Shown: positions 1 to 5,233 of the stretch, in pieces
Layout: every line of letters begins with the position of its first letter
Numbering within the stretch: the stretch's first letter is position 1
Assembly (NCBI GenBank): GCA_030447005.1
Contig: JAUJME010000126.1
Location: forward strand, 1 to 5,233
Length of the DNA stretch: 5,233 nucleotides
Reading direction: 5' to 3'
DNA from: Solirubrobacteraceae bacterium
GTDB taxonomy: Bacteria > Actinomycetota > Thermoleophilia > Solirubrobacterales > Solirubrobacteraceae
Position numbers and translations under genes: made by a program
The notes under the pieces: generated by a model
Databases searched by the model: none
What the model saw: the letters and a program-made list of their open reading frames with translations, nothing else
Told to the model about the DNA's origin: nothing

Positions 1-92
1 CCGGGGGGGGCGCGGCCGGGGCCGCCGCCCGCCCCCCGCCCCCGGGGGCGGGCGGGGGCGGGGGGCGCGCGGCCCCCCCCCCCGCCCGCCGC
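1..92. other. GC-only low-complexity left edge, possible assembly artefact
   Basis: Not a single A or T occurs in these 92 bases, and only one T (93) and one A (95) occur before position 120. The stretch holds a run of 8 G at 3-10 and a run of 11 C at 73-83. The rest of the window, though GC-rich, always has A and T in every few codons. The frame of the downstream glycosyltransferase stays open through it but would read as Gly/Pro/Arg-rich low complexity, not as the N-terminal membrane helix expected in related enzymes. The likeliest explanation is degraded sequence at a contig end; a genuine GC-rich structured element is possible. Confidence 0.6.
44..65 (+). other. Perfect G-quadruplex pattern with one-base loops
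   Basis: Four G runs of 5, 3, 5 and 6 bases are separated by single C residues, at 44-48, 50-52, 54-58 and 60-65. This fits the strictest G-quadruplex consensus and would be expected to fold as a very stable parallel structure on the + strand. A 12-bp perfect palindrome (38-49) sits at its left side, and C runs at 28-43 give a similar potential on the other strand. It may be real or it may be the product, or the cause, of sequencing failure in this stretch. Confidence 0.4.
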
Positions 93-130
93 TGAGCGCC
101 GCCGCCCCCGCGCCGCGGGAGCGAATCAGC

Positions 131-1084
131 GTGGTGGTCCCGGCGCGCGACGAGGCGGGGCGGATCGGCCCGTGCCTGGACGGGCTGCTGGGCGACGGCG
201 ACGTGAGCGAGGTGGTGGTGGTCGACGACCGGTCAGGCGACGGGACGGGGGCGCTCGCCCGCGCGCGCGGGGCGCGGGTCATCGACGGCGCCGAGCCGCC
301 CGAGGGCTGGATCGGCAAGCCCTGGGCGCTCCAGCAGGGCGTCGAGGCCGCCTCGGGGGAGATCGTGGTCTGCGTCGACGCCGACACGCGGCCCAAGCCC
401 GGCCTCGCGCGCGCGCTCGCGGCCGCGCTCGACGAGGCGGACCTCGTGAGCGGCGGGACGCGCTTCATCTGCGACACCCCGGGCGAGCGGCTGCTGCACC
501 CCTCGATGCTCGCCTCGCTCGTCTACCGCTACGGCCCCGCCGACGCCGAGCACCCGCCGCGCGCGCTCTCCAACGGCCAGTGCACGGCGGTCCGCCGCGA
601 GCCCTTCCTGGCCGCCGGCGGCTACGCGGCGGCGGTCGGCTATCTCACCGACGACGCGGCGCTCGCGCGGGCGCTCGTGGCCGCCGGCTGGCGCTTCGCC
701 TTCCGCGACGCGGGCGACCTCATCGAGGTCAAGATGCACGACTCGGCCGGGGAGGCGTGGCGGGAGTGGGGGCGCTCGATCGCGCTCGCCGACGTCGAGA
801 CGCCGGCCGCCCGGGCGGCCGATACCGCGGTGGTCTGGCTCGTCCTCGCGCTGCCCGTCCTGCGCGCGCTGACCGGCCGCGCCCGCGCCCTCGACTGGGC
901 GCTGCTGGCGATCCGCGGCGCGCTGCTGACCCAGATGCGCCGCTCCTACACCAAGCGGGGCGCCGCCTTCTGGCTCTCGCCGCTCGCCGATCCCGCGACC
1001 GCCGTCCGGCTCACCCTGTCGAGCGTGCGCCAGACGCGGACGTGGCGGGGCCGGACCTACGCAGCCCGAACAGCACCCCGATGA
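131..1084 (+). CDS. Family 2 glycosyltransferase, probable carotenoid glycosyltransferase (5' end uncertain)
   Basis: Membrane-associated GT-A fold enzyme expected to move a sugar from a nucleotide sugar onto a lipid hydroxyl. Counting from the GTG at 131, visible motifs are the first strand VVPARDEA (2-9), the nucleotide-binding DDRSGDGT (32-39), EGWIGKPWAL (58-67), the metal-binding D-A-D (83-85), NGQC (148-151), GGY (163-165) and the acidic YLTDDAALAR (171-180), where the catalytic base is expected. After about residue 230 come hydrophobic segments and a C-terminal WRGRTY, a layout shared with CrtQ/CruG-type and hopanoid-associated enzymes. GTG 131 has a GGAG nine bases upstream, but homology-like sequence (R-E-R-I-S directly before V-V-V-P) continues in frame upstream, so the true start probably lies to the left, in the degraded stretch. 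The neighbouring cruF, crtI-family and crtA genes argue for a hydroxycarotenoid acceptor; this is inference. The 3' end overlaps the PlsY-like gene by 74 bp, tail to tail. Confidence 0.82.
   Translation: MVVPARDEAGRIGPCLDGLLGDGDVSEVVVVDDRSGDGTGALARARGARVIDGAEPPEGWIGKPWALQQGVEAASGEIVVCVDADTRPKPGLARALAAALDEADLVSGGTRFICDTPGERLLHPSMLASLVYRYGPADAEHPPRALSNGQCTAVRREPFLAAGGYAAAVGYLTDDAALARALVAAGWRFAFRDAGDLIEVKMHDSAGEAWREWGRSIALADVETPAARAADTAVVWLVLALPVLRALTGRARALDWALLAIRGALLTQMRRSYTKRGAAFWLSPLADPATAVRLTLSSVRQTRTWRGRTYAARTAPR
804..821. repeat. 18-bp perfect palindrome inside the glycosyltransferase gene
   Basis: An uninterrupted self-complementary sequence of 18 bases (9-bp half-site, no spacer) centred between 812 and 813. 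It encodes the Ala/Arg-rich junction between the catalytic domain and the C-terminal hydrophobic region. It consists only of G and C, so chance in such a genome is a reasonable explanation; no function is claimed. Confidence 0.4.
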
Positions 1085-1595
1085 TGCACATGAGCCCGCC
1101 CGTCGCGGCCACGCGCTCGACCGGGTCGAGTGCGAGCTGGATCGCCGGGTAGGCGAACACGCCGGCGCGTGCCCCCCACGTGAAGCCGCGGGTGGCGGCG
1201 GAGACGGCGGCGCAGAGCGCCAGGGCGAGCAGCGCGGCGACCGTCGAGAGGGCGAACGCGCCGCCGACGAAGCACATCACCGCCTTGCCGCCGCGGAAGG
1301 AGGCGAAGACGGGAAAGGCGTGGCCGACCATGGCGGCGGCCACGGCGCCGACGCCGGCCCAGTAGCCGCCGAGCGCGATCCCGATCAGCCCGGCGGCGAG
1401 CGCCTTGGCGGCGTCGCCGAGGAAGGCGGGCGCCGCCCGCCGCCCGCCGAGGTGGTCGAGCGCGTTCCACGCGCCGGGGTTGCCGTCGCCGACCGCGCGG
1501 AGGTCGACGCCGTGGGCGCGGCCCACCATCAGCGCCACGGGGATCGAGCCGAGCAGGTAGCCGGCGAGGGCTGCTATTGCGTACTCGCTGAAGAT
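1011..1595 (-). CDS. PlsY-like membrane acyltransferase (glycerol-3-phosphate acyltransferase family)
   Basis: PlsY transfers an acyl chain from acyl-phosphate to glycerol-3-phosphate in the cytoplasmic membrane. The 194-residue product (counted from the ATC at 1595) carries YLLGSIP (13-19), the motif-1 equivalent [12 protein letters not shown] (35-46), the motif-2 equivalent [15 protein letters not shown] (91-105) and several hydrophobic segments, close to the usual family length of about 200. Three key positions differ from canonical PlsY: GSGN reads GDGN, GGKGVAT reads GGKAVMC, and the Ser-rich third motif is replaced by TWGARAG (139-145). It may therefore be a divergent paralogue with another acceptor. 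No ATG, GTG or TTG lies between the in-frame stop at 1613-1611 and GTG 1538, and starting at 1538 would delete GSIP and the first helix. The ATC at 1595-1593 sits 8 nt after a perfect Shine-Dalgarno and is chosen. It overlaps crtA head to head and the glycosyltransferase tail to tail. Confidence 0.83.
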   Translation of the reverse strand: MFSEYAIAALAGYLLGSIPVALMVGRAHGVDLRAVGDGNPGAWNALDHLGGRRAAPAFLGDAAKALAAGLIGIALGGYWAGVGAVAAAMVGHAFPVFASFRGGKAVMCFVGGAFALSTVAALLALALCAAVSAATRGFTWGARAGVFAYPAIQLALDPVERVAATGGLMCIIGVLFGLRRSGPATSASGARSTG

Positions 1596-2307
1596 GCCCG
1601 TCGCCTCCTTTCACCTGACGCGCTACCCGCGCGCCACGGCGCCCGAGGGATTGTCGCGGATGGGGCTCGACCACCCCGTGCTCCGCCGCACGCCCGGCCT
1701 GCGCTTCTTCCGCCTCCTCGGGACGGGCCGCGGGCGGACGATGACGCTGAGCGCCGACCTGCGGCGCTGGGCGCTCTTCGCCGTGTGGGACGACGACGCC
1801 GCGCTCGACGCGTTCCTCGCTCGCTCCGAGATCCCCGCGCGGTGGTCGGAGCTGGCGGCGGAGAGCTACACGGTCCGCCTTCATCCGCTGCGCTCCCACG
1901 GCGCGTGGGGCGGCTCCAATCCGCTGGAGGAGGACGGCTCGCAGGCCGACCGGCCCGTCGACCGCGACGCCCCGGTCGCCGTGCTCACCCGCGCGCGGAT
2001 CCGGCCGCGGCGGCTGCGCGCGTTCTACGCCTCGATCGCCCCGCCGGCCAACGCGCTGCTCGAGTCGCCCGGGGTGCTGGCCTCGGTCGGGGTGGGGGAG
2101 TGGCCCGTCGCGCGCCAGGCCACCTTCTCGCTGTGGCGCTCGCTGGCCGACATGCAGGCCTACGCCTACGGCCGCGAGGACCATCGCGCGGTGGTCGACC
2201 GCACCCGCGCGGAGGAGTGGTACTCCGAGGAGCTCTTCGCGCGCTTCCGCCCGTACGGCGCGCAGGGCACCTGGGGCGGGGTCGACCCGCTCGCGACGGC
2301 GCGCTAG
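1594..2307 (+). CDS. Spheroidene monooxygenase-like carotenoid ketolase (CrtA family)
   Basis: CrtA is the O2-dependent enzyme that introduces the C-2 oxo group of acyclic carotenoids in purple bacteria. The 237-residue product shows the family pattern: an N-terminal VASFHLTRY (3-11), [21 protein letters not shown] (23-43), RWALFAVW (58-65), HGAWGG (102-107), then a second half with [15 protein letters not shown] (131-145), [17 protein letters not shown] (167-183), [14 protein letters not shown] (207-220) and GTWGG (225-229). Each half begins with Pro-Val-Ala and ends in W-G-G-x-x-P-L, indicating an internal duplication of about 125 residues. Length is near that of characterised CrtA. The ATG at 1594 matches the family N-terminus, but no Shine-Dalgarno precedes it, so it may be leaderless or have a short leader. 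It starts across the PlsY-like start codon and its TAG overlaps the TAG of the hydrolase. Substrate is not certain. Confidence 0.85.
   Translation: MPVASFHLTRYPRATAPEGLSRMGLDHPVLRRTPGLRFFRLLGTGRGRTMTLSADLRRWALFAVWDDDAALDAFLARSEIPARWSELAAESYTVRLHPLRSHGAWGGSNPLEEDGSQADRPVDRDAPVAVLTRARIRPRRLRAFYASIAPPANALLESPGVLASVGVGEWPVARQATFSLWRSLADMQAYAYGREDHRAVVDRTRAEEWYSEELFARFRPYGAQGTWGGVDPLATAR
1604..1611 (-). promoter_or_regulatory. Strong Shine-Dalgarno of the PlsY-like gene
   Basis: Read on the - strand this is AAAGGAGG, complementary to the 16S anti-Shine-Dalgarno over its whole length. It is followed by an 8-nt spacer and then ATC, the only start-like codon at correct spacing. It lies inside the first codons of the divergent crtA gene. 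It is the only strong ribosome binding site seen near a gene start in this window and it decides the start of the PlsY-like gene. Confidence 0.65.
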
Positions 2308-3077
2308 GGCCGCCTCGCCTCGGCGATCAGCGCGTCGAGGCGGCGCCAGAAGACCCGGCGCGTCGCCGGGTCCGCGCGCTGCGGGCCCAGGTGGTCGCTG
2401 ACCGCGGGGTCGCGGATCAACGTGTAGCGTCGGGCGGCGCGCGGCACCGCTCGGGCGGCGCGGGCGATCCGCCGCGCGGGCGCCGTGCCGACCACCGTGT
2501 CCCGGGCGCCGGCGAGCGCCTCGATCCGGACGCTCGCGGGGATGAGCGCCGGCGCGACCTCGGGGATGCTCGGCGCGACCCCGCGCAGGCGGCGGCCCGG
2601 GTAGGCGGCGAAGATCGCGCGCGGGACGGGGAGGCGCGCCTCGCGGGCGATCGCCGCGTAGTCGGCCGCCAGCGCGCCGCCCGCCGAGTGCCCGGCGACG
2701 ACCAGCGTCCCCGGCCGCTCATCGACGCGCGCGAGCGCCAACCGCACGCCGGCGATCAGGTTGCCGAGCACCTGCTCGGGCGGGGTGAGGACGGAGTCCT
2801 GATACCGGGGGTAGATCACCGCGTTGCCCCGGCGCGCGAGGTGGTCGAGCCACGGGCGGTAGTTGGACGGCAGCGTTGCGCCCCAGCCGTGGAGGAAGAG
2901 GACCACGGGGAGGGGCCCGTCGACGTCGGGGCGGATCACGAACGCCGTCTGTGGCCCCCGGCCGACCTGCTCGGTGAGGATCCGGCGGGGGTCCTGGTCG
3001 CGGCCCGAGCCGCCGCAGCCGGCGAGCGTGAGCACGACCGCCACGGCGGCCGCCGCGAGCGCCGCCCCCCGCCTCAC
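2304..3077 (-). CDS. Lipoprotein alpha/beta hydrolase (esterase/lipase-like)
   Basis: Predicted 257-residue exported serine hydrolase of unknown substrate. The N-terminus is a lipoprotein signal: RR at 2-3, a hydrophobic Ala/Val core (5-18) and the lipobox L-A-G-C with the lipidated Cys at 21, followed by a Gly-Ser linker. The alpha/beta hydrolase core shows the oxyanion loop LFLHGWG (60-66), the nucleophile elbow GHSAGG (129-134, Ser131), an acidic residue in LAGARD (Asp193) and SDH (His229), giving a complete Ser-Asp-His triad. The GTG at 3077 is chosen because it starts exactly at the signal peptide and overlaps the desaturase stop as GTGA; there is no Shine-Dalgarno, so translation is probably coupled. 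The frame stays open far upstream across the desaturase gene, but that is a high-GC effect. Resemblance is to dienelactone/cutinase-like hydrolases. A role in removing or exchanging carotenoid or lipid esters is speculative. Confidence 0.82.
   Translation of the reverse strand: MRRGAALAAAAVAVVLTLAGCGGSGRDQDPRRILTEQVGRGPQTAFVIRPDVDGPLPVVLFLHGWGATLPSNYRPWLDHLARRGNAVIYPRYQDSVLTPPEQVLGNLIAGVRLALARVDERPGTLVVAGHSAGGALAADYAAIAREARLPVPRAIFAAYPGRRLRGVAPSIPEVAPALIPASVRIEALAGARDTVVGTAPARRIARAARAVPRAARRYTLIRDPAVSDHLGPQRADPATRRVFWRRLDALIAEARRP
2309..2344. terminator. Possible hairpin at a convergent gene end
   Basis: Arms 2309-2317 and 2336-2344 are exactly complementary over 9 bp with an 18-nt loop. The left arm begins two bases after the crtA stop, and the right arm lies within the last codons of the hydrolase. 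No T tract follows on either strand, and such stems arise easily at this GC content, so a terminator role is only suggested by position. Confidence 0.22.
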
Positions 3078-4540
3078 GCCGGCCCGATCGCCCGCGCGAC
3101 GATCTGCGCGCCGAGCATCACGAGCGGCAGCCCGCCGCCCGGGTGCGTCGTCCCTCCGACGAGCCACAGGCCGTCCACGCCGCGGACGGCGTTCGGCGGC
3201 CGCTTGAGCGTCCCGAGCCGCCCGTGCGGCGCGTCGCCGTAGATCGCCCCGCCGGCCGCGCCCGTCTCGCGCTCGAGGTCGGCTGGGGAGCGGTGCGCGC
3301 GGGCGCGCACCCGGCCGCGCACGTCGAGCCCGGCCGCCGCCATCCGCTCGAGCACGTGGTCGCCGTAGGCCTCCCAGTCGTGCCCGGGGGCGGCCGGCGC
3401 GTTGACGAGGACGAACCAGTTCTCGGCGTCCGGCGGCGCCTCGGCCGGGTCCGTCGCGCAGGAGACGCTCGCGTAGAGCGTCGGGTCGCGCACGGGCCGC
3501 CGCGCGGTGAAGACCTCGTCGAACTCCGCGTCGTAGTCGGCGGGGAAGGCGATCGTGTGGTGGACGAGCTCCGGCGTGCGGCCCTCGAGCCCGAGCATCA
3601 GCGCGAAGCCCGACAGCGAGCGCTCGGCGCCGCGGCGCGGCGGGCGGCCGAGCAGGTCGCGCCGCACGGTCAGCGCGTCGGCGTTGGCGACCACCGCGCC
3701 GGCCTCGTGCAGGCCGGCGGGCGTCTCGACCCCGGCGACCCGGCGGCCGCGGCGGGCGATCCTCGCCACCGGTGTCCCCAGCCGCAGCTCCCCGCCCAGC
3801 GCGTCGAGCCGCCGCGCGAGCGCGGTGACGATCCCGTAGAGGCCGCCGCGCGGATGCCAGGCGCCGAAGGCGTGCTCGACGTAGCCGGCGACCGCCAGCG
3901 CGGCCGGCGCGCGGCGCGGGTCGGCGCCCGCGTAGGTGGCGAAGCGCTCGATCACCATCCGCAGCCGCGGGTCGCGCGCGTGCGCGCGGGCGAGCGCGCG
4001 CAGCGTCCACCACGGCCGCACACGAAGCAGGTCCCGAGGATCCGGCGGGGGAGAGGGGTTTCGGCCTCCGGACTTCGTCCTCCGGACGACGTCACTCGGC
4101 CGCGGCGGCCACGGCGGCGGCCCGGTGAGGAACGGCACCGACGCCCGCCACATCCCGGCGCACGTCCCGAGGAAGCGGGTCCAGTCGGCGCCCGCGCCGG
4201 GCGACCAGGCCTCGAGCGCCTCCATCGCAACCGGCAGGTCGGCCGAGAGGTCGAAGCCGGTGCCGTCGGCGAAGCGGTACCGGGTCACCGGCTCCACGCG
4301 CAGGAGCTCGAGCTCGTCCTCGAGCGGCGCGCCAGTCTCGGCGAAGAGCTCGCGGAGCACCCACGGCATGGTCAGCAGCGACGGCCCGGAGTCCCACGTG
4401 AAGCCGTCGCGCTCGACGCGACCCGCCTTGCCGCCCGGTGCGTCGGCGGCCTCGAAGACGGTCACGGCATGGCCCGCGTGGGCGAGCCGGACCGCGGCAG
4501 CCAGCCCGCCGACGCCGGCGCCGATGACCGCGATCCGCAT
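3074..4540 (-). CDS. CrtI-family FAD-dependent carotenoid desaturase (phytoene desaturase or CrtD type)
   Basis: FAD-dependent membrane-associated oxidoreductase that desaturates acyclic carotenes. The 488-residue length is normal. The N-terminus is a dinucleotide-binding fold with GAGVGG (7-12), Glu30 at the end of the second strand to hold the FAD ribose, and the family PGGKAGR (35-41) and WDSGPSLLTMP (49-59). Further typical sections are RFATYAGADPRRAPA (spanning about 220-235), HPRGGLYGI and VVANADA. The C-terminal FAD motif is GLWLVGGTTHPGGGLPLVML (457-476). Members of this family are annotated as CrtI (phytoene to lycopene), CrtD (3,4-desaturase of 1-hydroxycarotenoids) or related ketolases, and sequence reading alone does not separate them. 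Adjacency to cruF makes CrtD a serious alternative. Residues about 152-169 form a Pro/Gly/Ser-rich linker built on a 14-bp tandem repeat. ATG 4540 lies 4 nt after the cruF stop with no Shine-Dalgarno, so coupling is likely; the stop overlaps the hydrolase GTG. Confidence 0.9.
   Translation of the reverse strand: MRIAVIGAGVGGLAAAVRLAHAGHAVTVFEAADAPGGKAGRVERDGFTWDSGPSLLTMPWVLRELFAETGAPLEDELELLRVEPVTRYRFADGTGFDLSADLPVAMEALEAWSPGAGADWTRFLGTCAGMWRASVPFLTGPPPWPPRPSDVVRRTKSGGRNPSPPPDPRDLLRVRPWWTLRALARAHARDPRLRMVIERFATYAGADPRRAPAALAVAGYVEHAFGAWHPRGGLYGIVTALARRLDALGGELRLGTPVARIARRGRRVAGVETPAGLHEAGAVVANADALTVRRDLLGRPPRRGAERSLSGFALMLGLEGRTPELVHHTIAFPADYDAEFDEVFTARRPVRDPTLYASVSCATDPAEAPPDAENWFVLVNAPAAPGHDWEAYGDHVLERMAAAGLDVRGRVRARAHRSPADLERETGAAGGAIYGDAPHGRLGTLKRPPNAVRGVDGLWLVGGTTHPGGGLPLVMLGAQIVARAIGPA
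4060..4087. repeat. 14-bp tandem duplication inside the desaturase gene
   Basis: Two adjacent 14-bp units, 4060-4073 and 4074-4087, match at 13 of 14 positions; the only difference is G at 4064 versus T at 4078. Since 14 is not a multiple of three, the two copies are read in different frames. On the coding strand the copies and the following bases encode the stretch VRRTKSGGRNPSP, with codons such as GGA, CGA and TCT that are rare elsewhere in this gene. The segment falls in a variable linker between the cap region and the downstream helices. Confidence 0.75.
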
Positions 4541-4544
4541 GTGC

Positions 4545-5207
4545 TCAGTGTGGCGGGCGCCCGGCGCGCCGCCGCGCCAGCAGCGCCGGGACGGCGAAGG
4601 CGCCCATCGCCGCGCCGCCCGCCGCCGCGGTCACCGGCCGCCGCCACAGGACCGCGTTGGCGAAGCCCTCGCCCAGCCAGGTCCACGCGTAGAGCGCGAG
4701 CGCGCCGTCGCCGTCGGCAACCGGTTCGTCGTCCGGGTCGAGCAGCGACCACACCGCGAAGACGCCGAGGCCCGTGCCGAGCCAGCCGAGGAAGTTCGAC
4801 GCCGGGATCCCCTCGTAGCGCCCGCCGCCCGGCCAGCTCCAGTACCCCTCGCGCGCCATCCGCGGATCGAGGAAGACGTCCCAGGCGGTGAGTGCGCTCG
4901 CCGCGAGCGGGACGCGCACCGCCCGCCGGCGCGAGATCAGCCCGGCGACCACCCAGGCCGGCCGGCTCATCATCGCCCACGCCGCCGCCGCGAGCAGCGG
5001 CACGCCGCCGACCTTGAGCCCGAGCTTCGCGGAGTACGTGTAGTGGCCGAACGGGCGGCCGGTGGCCACGCCGCTCAGCTCGGCGGCGAAGCCGACCGCG
5101 CCCGCCGCCGCGATCGGCCCCGCTCCGCGCCGCGCCCCCCGGGCGGCCACCGCCTCGCTCAGCGACGTGGCGAGCAGGAGCCCGACGATCCCCCGCGTCG
5201 CGCCCAC
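4545..5207 (-). CDS. CruF-like carotenoid 1,2-hydratase (DUF422 membrane protein), start possibly beyond the window
   Basis: CruF proteins are multi-pass membrane enzymes that add water to the terminal 1,2 double bond of lycopene- or gamma-carotene-type ends, giving the tertiary hydroxyl that is later glycosylated. Counted from GTG 5207, the 220 residues include AELSGVATGRPFGHYTYS (42-59), GVPLLAAAAW (68-77), AWDVFLDPRMAREGYWSW (108-125), GIPASNFLGW (133-142) and a C-terminal WTWLGEGFANAVLW (175-188). These match the DUF422 pattern of PFG-Y, GVPL, D-x-x-x-DP and P-x-x-N-x-x-GW. Several hydrophobic segments are visible. No Shine-Dalgarno precedes GTG 5207 and the frame remains open to the window end (reading LPERRLVGATRG), and family members are often longer, so the real start may be outside. 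It is first in a - strand operon with the desaturase and the hydrolase. Confidence 0.85.
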   Translation of the reverse strand: MGATRGIVGLLLATSLSEAVAARGARRGAGPIAAAGAVGFAAELSGVATGRPFGHYTYSAKLGLKVGGVPLLAAAAWAMMSRPAWVVAGLISRRRAVRVPLAASALTAWDVFLDPRMAREGYWSWPGGGRYEGIPASNFLGWLGTGLGVFAVWSLLDPDDEPVADGDGALALYAWTWLGEGFANAVLWRRPVTAAAGGAAMGAFAVPALLARRRAGRPPH

Positions 5208-5233
5208 GAGCCGGCGCTCGGGGAGGCGGGAGT

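Noticed and set aside
1011..1084. Terminator between the convergent glycosyltransferase and PlsY-like genes
   Set aside because: No convincing stem with a T tract was found in the overlap.
172..1152. 326-residue open frame on the + strand
   Set aside because: It is a shifted reading of the glycosyltransferase gene made almost only of Arg, Ala and Gly.
1571..1593. Sigma-70-like promoter for crtA in the AT-richer patch
   Set aside because: Only a weak -10-like TATTGC is visible and no -35 element, so it is mentioned in a finding but not annotated.
1057..2184. 375-residue open frame on the - strand
   Set aside because: It is opposite crtA and out of frame with the PlsY-like gene, whose motifs are read in a different frame.
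1320..3242. 640-residue open frame on the + strand
   Set aside because: It crosses the PlsY-like, crtA and hydrolase genes, and its composition is typical of antisense or shifted frames in very GC-rich DNA; no domain is visible.
3078..4013. In-frame upstream extension of the hydrolase (569-residue open frame on the - strand)
   Set aside because: It overlaps the well-supported desaturase in another frame, is Arg/Ala-rich without motifs, and the signal peptide and GTG at 3077 mark the true start.
3143..4891. 582-residue open frame on the + strand
   Set aside because: It is antisense to the desaturase and cruF, Arg/Pro/Gly-rich and without recognisable motifs.
1..5233. CRISPR arrays, insertion sequences, tRNA or rRNA genes
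   Set aside because: No spaced repeats, transposase motifs, terminal inverted repeats or tRNA-like cloverleaf sequences were seen.

Overview
The window looks like a piece of a carotenoid-biosynthesis locus from a very GC-rich, non-phototrophic bacterium. The base composition, with nearly every third codon position G or C and Ala/Arg-rich proteins, together with the gene mix (CrtA-like, CruF-like and CrtI-family proteins plus a family 2 glycosyltransferase), suggests a high-GC actinomycete, perhaps of the Thermoleophilia/Solirubrobacterales type. That placement is inference only; there is no rRNA or marker gene to settle it.

Layout. Positions 1-92 contain only G and C and look like an artefact or a contig edge rather than normal coding DNA. 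A family 2 glycosyltransferase follows on the + strand (about 131-1084, its 5' end probably lost in the GC-only stretch). It converges with a PlsY-like membrane acyltransferase on the - strand (1011-1595), overlapping it by 74 bp. The PlsY-like gene and a spheroidene-monooxygenase-like gene (crtA, 1594-2307, +) start head to head with overlapping start codons. crtA then converges with a lipoprotein alpha/beta hydrolase (2304-3077, -), and the two share a CTAG that provides both stop codons. Reading on the - strand, cruF (4545 to the right edge), a CrtI-family desaturase (3074-4540) and the hydrolase (2304-3077) form a tightly packed operon with a 4-nt gap and then a 4-nt GTGA overlap. From 131 to the right edge there is almost no intergenic DNA; the only gap is the 4 nt between cruF and the desaturase gene.

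How the genes could work together (inference from the families). A CrtI/CrtD-type desaturase introduces double bonds into an acyclic carotene. CruF hydrates the terminal 1,2 double bond to give a tertiary hydroxyl. CrtA adds a C-2 oxo group. The glycosyltransferase attaches a sugar to the hydroxyl. The PlsY-like protein might acylate the sugar or simply serve phospholipid synthesis, and the role of the exported hydrolase is unknown. The expected product is an acyclic, hydroxylated and possibly keto-glycosylated red carotenoid. No phytoene synthase (crtB), GGPP synthase or cyclase lies in the window.

The most unusual points are an apparent ATC start codon behind a perfect Shine-Dalgarno for the PlsY-like gene, a 14-bp tandem duplication inside the desaturase gene with locally atypical codons, the co-occurrence of CrtA with CruF, and the GC-only left end with a perfect G-quadruplex pattern. 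I found no mobile element, CRISPR array, tRNA or rRNA.
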